Origin: Candidatus Agathobaculum pullistercoris
Lineage (GTDB): Bacteria > Bacillota > Clostridia > Oscillospirales > Butyricicoccaceae
Assembly: GCA_019114345.1 (NCBI GenBank)
Contig: DXFS01000010.1
Location: 1 to 64,000, forward strand
Direction: 5' to 3'
Length of the DNA stretch: 64,000 nt
Under the pieces are notes generated by a model. That model was not told the origin of the DNA. It saw nothing but the letters and a program-made list of their open reading frames with translations, and ran no database searches. Numbering within the stretch: position 1 is the first letter of the stretch; each line of letters starts with the position of its first letter. Of this stretch, positions 58,798 through 64,000 are shown piece after piece. The translations under genes were made by a program, and so were the position numbers.

Positions 58798-59190
58798 ATG
58801 CTGAAACCTTCCATGCAGGAACTGATGAAACGCGTGGGCAACCGCTATCTGCTGGTCAATCTGGCTGCGCAGCGCGCCCGCGACATCGCCGACCAGGCGG
58901 AGGAGAGCGGCGAGGAGCTGCCGGATAAGGCGGTCAAGCTCGCGCTGGACGAGATCGCGGACGGCGAGATCGTCTACCGCCCCGGCCCGCGCGTCGAGCC
59001 GGTGATCGTGCCGAACAACCCGATCGCCGCGGCGATGGTGGATGTGGACGACGACTCGATCGATCTGGACGAGGACGAGCCGCACGACGCCGCCGAGGAC
59101 GGCCACGAGGACGACGGCGACAGCCGCCGCATCGACGAATTCGACGACCACACGCTGGATGACGGCGATGTGCCGGAGGAGGACCGGTAA
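58798..59190 (+). CDS. rpoZ: RNA polymerase omega subunit with acidic C-terminal tail
   Basis: MLKPSMQELMKRVGNRYLLVNLAAQRARDIADQ; KAVKLALDEIADGEI; D/E-rich tail. Confidence 0.88.
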   Translation: MLKPSMQELMKRVGNRYLLVNLAAQRARDIADQAEESGEELPDKAVKLALDEIADGEIVYRPGPRVEPVIVPNNPIAAAMVDVDDDSIDLDEDEPHDAAEDGHEDDGDSRRIDEFDDHTLDDGDVPEEDR

Positions 59191-59193
59191 GCC

Positions 59194-60393
59194 ATGCGCC
59201 TTGCGGGGAAAACGGTCGTCCTGTGCGTGACGGGCGGCATCGCGGCGTACAAGGCCGCAGACCTGACCAGCAAGCTGCGCCATGCGGGCGCGGCGGTGCG
59301 CGTGCTGATGACCGAATCGGCCACGCAGTTCATCTCCCCCATGACGTTCGAGACCCTGTCGGGCAATCGCACGGTCGTGGACACGTTTGACCGCAATTTC
59401 GCCTGGGAGGTCGAGCATATCTCGCTGGCCAAGGCGGCGGATGTGTTCGTCATCGCGCCCGCGACCGCCAACGTGATCGCCAAGGCGGCGCACGGCATTG
59501 CGGACGATATGGTGACCACCACGCTGCTCGCCACCAAGGCGCCGGTCGTGATCGCGCCGGCGATGAACACCGGCATGTATGACAATCCGGTGACCCAGCA
59601 GAATCTGCAGACCCTGCGCATGCGGGGCTTTCATATCATCGATCCCGCGGCGGGGCGCCTCGCCTGCGGGGACACGGGCCGCGGCAAGCTGCCGGACACG
59701 CCCGTGCTCATCCACGGCATCGAGCGGGCGCTCACCCCGCAGGACCTTGCGGGCCTGCGCGTGCTGGTGACCGCCGGCCCCACGCAGGAGGCCATGGACC
59801 CCGTGCGCTTCCTGTCCAACCATTCCTCGGGCAAGATGGGCTACGCCATCGCGGCGCGCGCTGCCATGCGCGGCGCAGCGGTGACGCTGGTCTCCGGCCC
59901 GACCGCACTGGACACGCCCGCGGGCGTGCAGCGGGTGGACATCATCTCCGCGCGCGATATGTACGACGCCGTGCTCTCCCGCGCGGATAAGCAGGATATG
60001 ATCATCAAGGCAGCCGCAGTGGGCGACTACCGCCCCGCGCAGGCCGCGCCGGAAAAGCTCAAAAAGGGCGACGATGAACTGACCGTCACGCTCGCCCGCA
60101 ATCCGGACATCCTGGCCGCGCTCGGGCAGCGCAAGCGCCCGGGACAGCTGCTGTGCGGCTTTGCGATGGAGACGCAGAACCTGATCGACAACGCCGAGAG
60201 CAAGCTGCGCCGCAAAAACTGCGATATGCTGGTCGCCAATTCGCTGCGCGACGAGGGCGCGGGCTTCGGCACGGATACCAACGTCGCAACGCTCCTGTTT
60301 GCGGACGGGCGGCGGGAGACGCCGCCGATGATGAGCAAGGAAGATCTTGCGGACATCATTCTGGACCGCCTGCTGGCGATGCAGCAGGCGTAA
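59194..60393 (+). CDS. coaBC: Bifunctional phosphopantothenoylcysteine decarboxylase/phosphopantothenate--cysteine ligase
   Basis: VVLCVTGGIAAYKAADLTSKL; PAMNTGMYDNPVTQQN; VTAGPTQEAMDPVRFLSNHSSGKMGYAIA. Confidence 0.96.
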   Translation: MRLAGKTVVLCVTGGIAAYKAADLTSKLRHAGAAVRVLMTESATQFISPMTFETLSGNRTVVDTFDRNFAWEVEHISLAKAADVFVIAPATANVIAKAAHGIADDMVTTTLLATKAPVVIAPAMNTGMYDNPVTQQNLQTLRMRGFHIIDPAAGRLACGDTGRGKLPDTPVLIHGIERALTPQDLAGLRVLVTAGPTQEAMDPVRFLSNHSSGKMGYAIAARAAMRGAAVTLVSGPTALDTPAGVQRVDIISARDMYDAVLSRADKQDMIIKAAAVGDYRPAQAAPEKLKKGDDELTVTLARNPDILAALGQRKRPGQLLCGFAMETQNLIDNAESKLRRKNCDMLVANSLRDEGAGFGTDTNVATLLFADGRRETPPMMSKEDLADIILDRLLAMQQA

Positions 60394-60394
60394 C

Positions 60395-60645
60395 TCAATT
60401 GAAACTACAGTTTCAATTGAAAATTTCCGATACCTGCGCGCGCCCTGTGGGCACACTTGGTATCGGTTTGTATAAAAACCCACGCACATGGCCCAGGCCA
60501 CCCTCTCTTGACGCTTCGCGTCAATTCACCTTGTGTCGCGGGTTTTTATGAGGCCGTAGCCCTCTATCCTTGAAATTGCCGCCTGCGGCATTCGAATGAG
60601 AGCAATTGCGGTTCACCGCAATTTTCTATTAAATACGCGCTGCGG
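60395..60645. repeat. Intergenic hairpin array B (coaBC-priA)
   Basis: tcaattgaaa/tttcaattga (60395-60420); ccgatacc..ggtatcgg (60428-60466); ataaaaaccc..gggtttttat (60471-60549); aattgcggttcaccgcaatt; attaaatacgcgc. Confidence 0.85.
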
Positions 60646-60695
60646 CGCGGAGTTATGCATAGCAATTTTCATAAACAGAGAAAGGAGTATAGCTT

Positions 60696-63149
60696 TTGAC
60701 CGAACAAATCTGCGCGGTTGCTGTGGATGCGGCAACCTATGCGATCGACAAGCTATATTCCTACCGTGTGCCGGACGAGCTGCGGGAACAGGTGCAGATT
60801 GGCACCCGCGTTCTCGTGCCGTTCGGCTTTGGCAATAAACGGGCGGAAGCGGTCGTGCTGGGGTTCCGGCGGGACACCGGTGGCTACAAGCTCAAACCCG
60901 TGGTCGAGGTGCTGGACGATGCGCCGGTTCTGACGGCGGAGCAGCTCAAACTTGCTGCCTGGATGCGCGAGCGGCTGTACTGCACGTATTTCGACTGCGT
61001 GCGCGTCATGCTGCCTGCCGGGCTGTGGTTCCGCCGCAATGAGACCTATACCCTTGCACCGGACGCCGACCTTGCCGCGCTGCGGCAGCGCGAGGGCGAG
61101 GAGGGAACCGTGCTCGCCCTGTTCGACCGGCCGGGGCAGACGATCGCGCTTTCCGATATCCGGCAGCGGCTGGGCGGCAAGAGCGTCACCCGCGTGCTGG
61201 ACGCGCTCGCGGGCGAGGGCGTGCTCGTTTACCACAGCAACACCACGCAGAAATCAAACGATAAAACCGAAAAAATGCTCTCGCTGGACATGGAAGCGGG
61301 CGAAGCCATGGCGCGTATCAGCCGCCGCAGCCCTGCCCGGATGGATGTGGTCTCCGTGCTCGCGGACGGCGGCTGGATGAGCCAGAAGGAGCTTGTGTAT
61401 ATGACCGGCGTGACCGATGCCGCGCTGCGCGACATGGTCAAAAAGGGCATCCTGCGCGAGCATTATGAGGAACGATTTCGCACGCCGGACTTTTCCGAGG
61501 TGCCGAAGGCCGCGCCGCCCGTTTTGAGCGCCGCGCAGCAGGAAGTTTATGACAGCATCGCAGCGCTGATGGACGAAAATGCGCCGCGCGCCGCTTTACT
61601 GTTCGGCGTGACCGGCAGCGGCAAGACGCAGGTCTACTTAAAGCTGATCGAAAAGGCGCTGGCGAATGGCAAAAGCGCGATCGTGCTCGTGCCCGAGATC
61701 GGGCTGACGCCGCAGGTGCTGCGGCAGTTCGCCTCGCAGTTCGGGGACGAGGTCGCGGTCATGCACTCGGCCCTGTCCGTGGGCGAGCGGTACGACAGCT
61801 TCAAAAAGATCAAATCCGGCCGCGCGCGCGTTGTGATCGGCACGCGCTCGGCGGTGTTCGCGCCGGTCGAAAACCTCGGCGTGCTGATTATCGATGAAGA
61901 ACAGGACGGCGCATACCGCTCCGAGCAGTCGCCGCGCTACCATGCGCGCGACGTGGCGAAATACCGCGTCGCCCAGCAGAACGCGCTGCTCGTGCTCGGC
62001 TCCGCGACCCCCTCGGTCGAGACGTATTACGGCGCAAAGCAGGGCAAATACCCGGTGTTCCGGCTGACCGAGCGCTTTCTCGGCGCAGGGCTGCCGGACG
62101 TGCTGATCGCGGATATGCGCGGCCTTGCCCGCGAAGGGCGTGAGGGCGTGATCGGCCCGCAGCTCGAAAGCGAGCTGATCGACACGCTGGAAAAGGGAAA
62201 ACAGGCGATATTGTTCCTCAACCGGCGCGGCAACAGCCGCGTGATCGGTTGCGCGCTGTGCGGATGGGTGCCCGAGTGCCCCTCCTGCTCGACGAGCATG
62301 ACCTATCACTCGGTGTCCGGCCGCGCGATGTGCCACTACTGCGGCGCGTCGGTCAAGATCACGGGCAAATGCCCGGTGTGCGGCGGCGAAAGCCTGTTCA
62401 CCGAAACACCCGGCACGCAGAAGGTCGAGCAGGAGCTGCACGACAAATTTCCGTCCGCGCGCGTGCTGCGCATGGACGCGGACACGATGAACACCAAGGG
62501 AGCGCACGAAAAGCTGCTTGCCAAGTTCGCCAAGGGCGAGGCGGATATCCTGCTCGGCACCCAGATGGTGACCAAGGGGCTGGATTTTGAGAACGTCACA
62601 CTGGTGGGCGTGCTGGACGCGGATCAGAGCCTGTATGCGCAGGACTACCGCGCCCGCGAGCGCACGTTTTCGCTCATCACGCAGGTGGTGGGGCGCGCCG
62701 GGCGGCGGTTCGATACGGGCAAAGCGGTCATCCAGACCTACAGCCCGGCCCATCCGGTCATCCTTGCCGCGGCGCGGCAGGATTACGAGGCGTTCTACGA
62801 GCGCGAGATGGAGACGCGGCAGGCGCTCCAGTGCCCGCCTGTGTGCGGGCTGACCGTGCTGACCGCGGTGGGCGAGGTCGAGCAGCAGGTGCTGAAAAGC
62901 CTCATTGCGCTCAAGACCCGCCTGCAAAGCCTGATGGAAGGGCAGTATGCGGACGTCAAGGTACCCGTTTTAGGCCCGGCCGCGGCGCAGGTGGTCAAGG
63001 TGATGGGGCGCTACCGCTACCACCTGACCATGCGGGCGGACAGCAATGCGCGCTGGCGCTCGCTGATTGCGGGCGTGATCCGCGAATTCATGCTGGACAG
63101 CAAAAACCGGGGCGTGACCGTGTTTGCGGATGAGAACCCGGATCTGTAA
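60696..63149 (+). CDS. priA: Primosomal protein N' (replication restart helicase)
   Basis: LLFGVTGSGKTQVYLKLIEKAL; IIDEEQDGAYRSEQSPRYHARDVA; zinc motifs CALCGWVPECPSC, CHYCG, CPVCG. Confidence 0.97.
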   Translation: MTEQICAVAVDAATYAIDKLYSYRVPDELREQVQIGTRVLVPFGFGNKRAEAVVLGFRRDTGGYKLKPVVEVLDDAPVLTAEQLKLAAWMRERLYCTYFDCVRVMLPAGLWFRRNETYTLAPDADLAALRQREGEEGTVLALFDRPGQTIALSDIRQRLGGKSVTRVLDALAGEGVLVYHSNTTQKSNDKTEKMLSLDMEAGEAMARISRRSPARMDVVSVLADGGWMSQKELVYMTGVTDAALRDMVKKGILREHYEERFRTPDFSEVPKAAPPVLSAAQQEVYDSIAALMDENAPRAALLFGVTGSGKTQVYLKLIEKALANGKSAIVLVPEIGLTPQVLRQFASQFGDEVAVMHSALSVGERYDSFKKIKSGRARVVIGTRSAVFAPVENLGVLIIDEEQDGAYRSEQSPRYHARDVAKYRVAQQNALLVLGSATPSVETYYGAKQGKYPVFRLTERFLGAGLPDVLIADMRGLAREGREGVIGPQLESELIDTLEKGKQAILFLNRRGNSRVIGCALCGWVPECPSCSTSMTYHSVSGRAMCHYCGASVKITGKCPVCGGESLFTETPGTQKVEQELHDKFPSARVLRMDADTMNTKGAHEKLLAKFAKGEADILLGTQMVTKGLDFENVTLVGVLDADQSLYAQDYRARERTFSLITQVVGRAGRRFDTGKAVIQTYSPAHPVILAAARQDYEAFYEREMETRQALQCPPVCGLTVLTAVGEVEQQVLKSLIALKTRLQSLMEGQYADVKVPVLGPAAAQVVKVMGRYRYHLTMRADSNARWRSLIAGVIREFMLDSKNRGVTVFADENPDL

Positions 63150-63152
63150 ACT

Positions 63153-63377
63153 TCGATTGGGACGTACAGTCCCAATCGAGAGGCAGTTCAATCGGAAGCA
63201 AGCTTCCGATTGAAAGGACGTGCCGCGCGGGGCGCGGACACGTCCCAAGCTGCGCAAAGCGCGCCCTGCGGGCACACTTTGCTTCGCACTTGTATAAAAA
63301 CCGTGATACATGCTCCCGGTTTTTATGCAAAGCAAGAAATTATCTTGCTTTGCGATTAAATGCGCGCCGACGGCGCG
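63153..63377. repeat. Intergenic hairpin array C (priA-GNAT)
   Basis: tcgattgggac/gtcccaatcga (63153-63179); ttcaatcggaagc/gcttccgattgaa (63187-63214); ggacgtg..cacgtcc (63216-63245); ataaaaaccg..cggtttttat; gcaaagcaag/cttgctttgc (63327-63353); cgcgccgacggcgcg. Confidence 0.87.
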
Positions 63378-63388
63378 GAGGATATGAC

Positions 63389-63997
63389 ATGGAAGAACAT
63401 TTTACGATTCGAGAAGCAGCGGAGAGCGATGCGGCTGCGCTGCTGGATATTTACGCGCCGTACATCCGGGATACGGCAATTACATTCGAATACGACGTGC
63501 CGACGGCAGAGGAATTTGCCGCGCGCATCGCAGATATTCTCAAAACCCACCCTTATCTCGTGTGCGAGCGGGACGGCAAGCCTGCCGGCTATGCTTATGC
63601 GCACCGCATCCGCGAGCGCGCGGCATACGACTGGGCGGCTGAGCTGTCCATCTACCTTGCGCCGGAGGCGCAGGGGCAGGGCGTCGGCACGGCACTGTAC
63701 CGCTGCCTGGTCGACCTGCTTGCCATGCAGAATCTGCGCATTCTGTACGGCTGCGTCACCCTTCCGAACGGGAAAAGCCAAAAACTGCACGAAAAGCTGG
63801 GCTTTTTGCTTGTGGGCGTGTGGCACGGCTCGGGCTGGAAGCGGAACGGCTGGCACGATGTGGGCTGGTTTGAAAAGCGGATCGGCGCATGCTGCATGCC
63901 GCAGCCGGTCGTCCCGTTTGAAAAGCTGGACAGGAAAAAAATACAGGCATGTTTACACAGATATACGGAAAAGCTGAATGATGGAGGACTGAACTGA
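63389..63997 (+). CDS. GNAT family N-acetyltransferase (phosphinothricin acetyltransferase-like)
   Basis: TIREAAESDAAALLDIYAPYIRDTAITFEYDVPT; QGQGVGTALYRCLVDLL. Confidence 0.93.
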   Translation: MEEHFTIREAAESDAAALLDIYAPYIRDTAITFEYDVPTAEEFAARIADILKTHPYLVCERDGKPAGYAYAHRIRERAAYDWAAELSIYLAPEAQGQGVGTALYRCLVDLLAMQNLRILYGCVTLPNGKSQKLHEKLGFLLVGVWHGSGWKRNGWHDVGWFEKRIGACCMPQPVVPFEKLDRKKIQACLHRYTEKLNDGGLN

Positions 63998-64000
63998 TAT

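Noticed and set aside
60471-60549. Simple terminator/attenuator for priA
   Set aside because: The ataaaaaccc/gggtttttat stem has an internal T-tract but is part of a longer multi-hairpin mosaic shared with array C; terminator function alone does not explain it.

Overview
This window looks like chromosomal DNA from a GC-rich Clostridia (Oscillospiraceae/Butyricicoccaceae-like; taxonomic guess from protein content only). It holds about 50 supported protein genes and no recognisable phage, transposase, CRISPR array, rRNA or tRNA. Core loci include prmC, an FHA-SEDS/PBP pair, rimO, pgsA, pepF, tyrA, nadE, pgeF, rny, prfB, proC, secA, dus, cdaA-cdaR, yicC-remA-gmk-rpoZ-coaBC-priA. Transport genes are numerous: three AgcS-type symporters, BrnQ, NSS, NhaC, MATE, CaCA and two half-size TauE/SafE proteins. 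Two RNA regulators are recognisable: a tandem glycine riboswitch before AgcS-1, and a yybP-ykoY (Mn2+) type riboswitch before the CaCA antiporter. The most unusual signal is not coding. Several intergenic regions (about 1-185, 15.08-15.65 kb, 44.95-45.27 kb, 57.86 kb, 60.39-60.69 kb, 63.15-63.38 kb) are built from concatenated short hairpins, and some hairpin modules recur between loci. This may be an undescribed mosaic repeat family, two arrays of which flank priA. A secondary candidate is a redox/metal-like neighbourhood (FAD oxidoreductase, RseC-like, DUF5685-like, J-domain protein with a Cys-rich tail, membrane protein). All product names come from reading protein motifs by eye; no searches were run.
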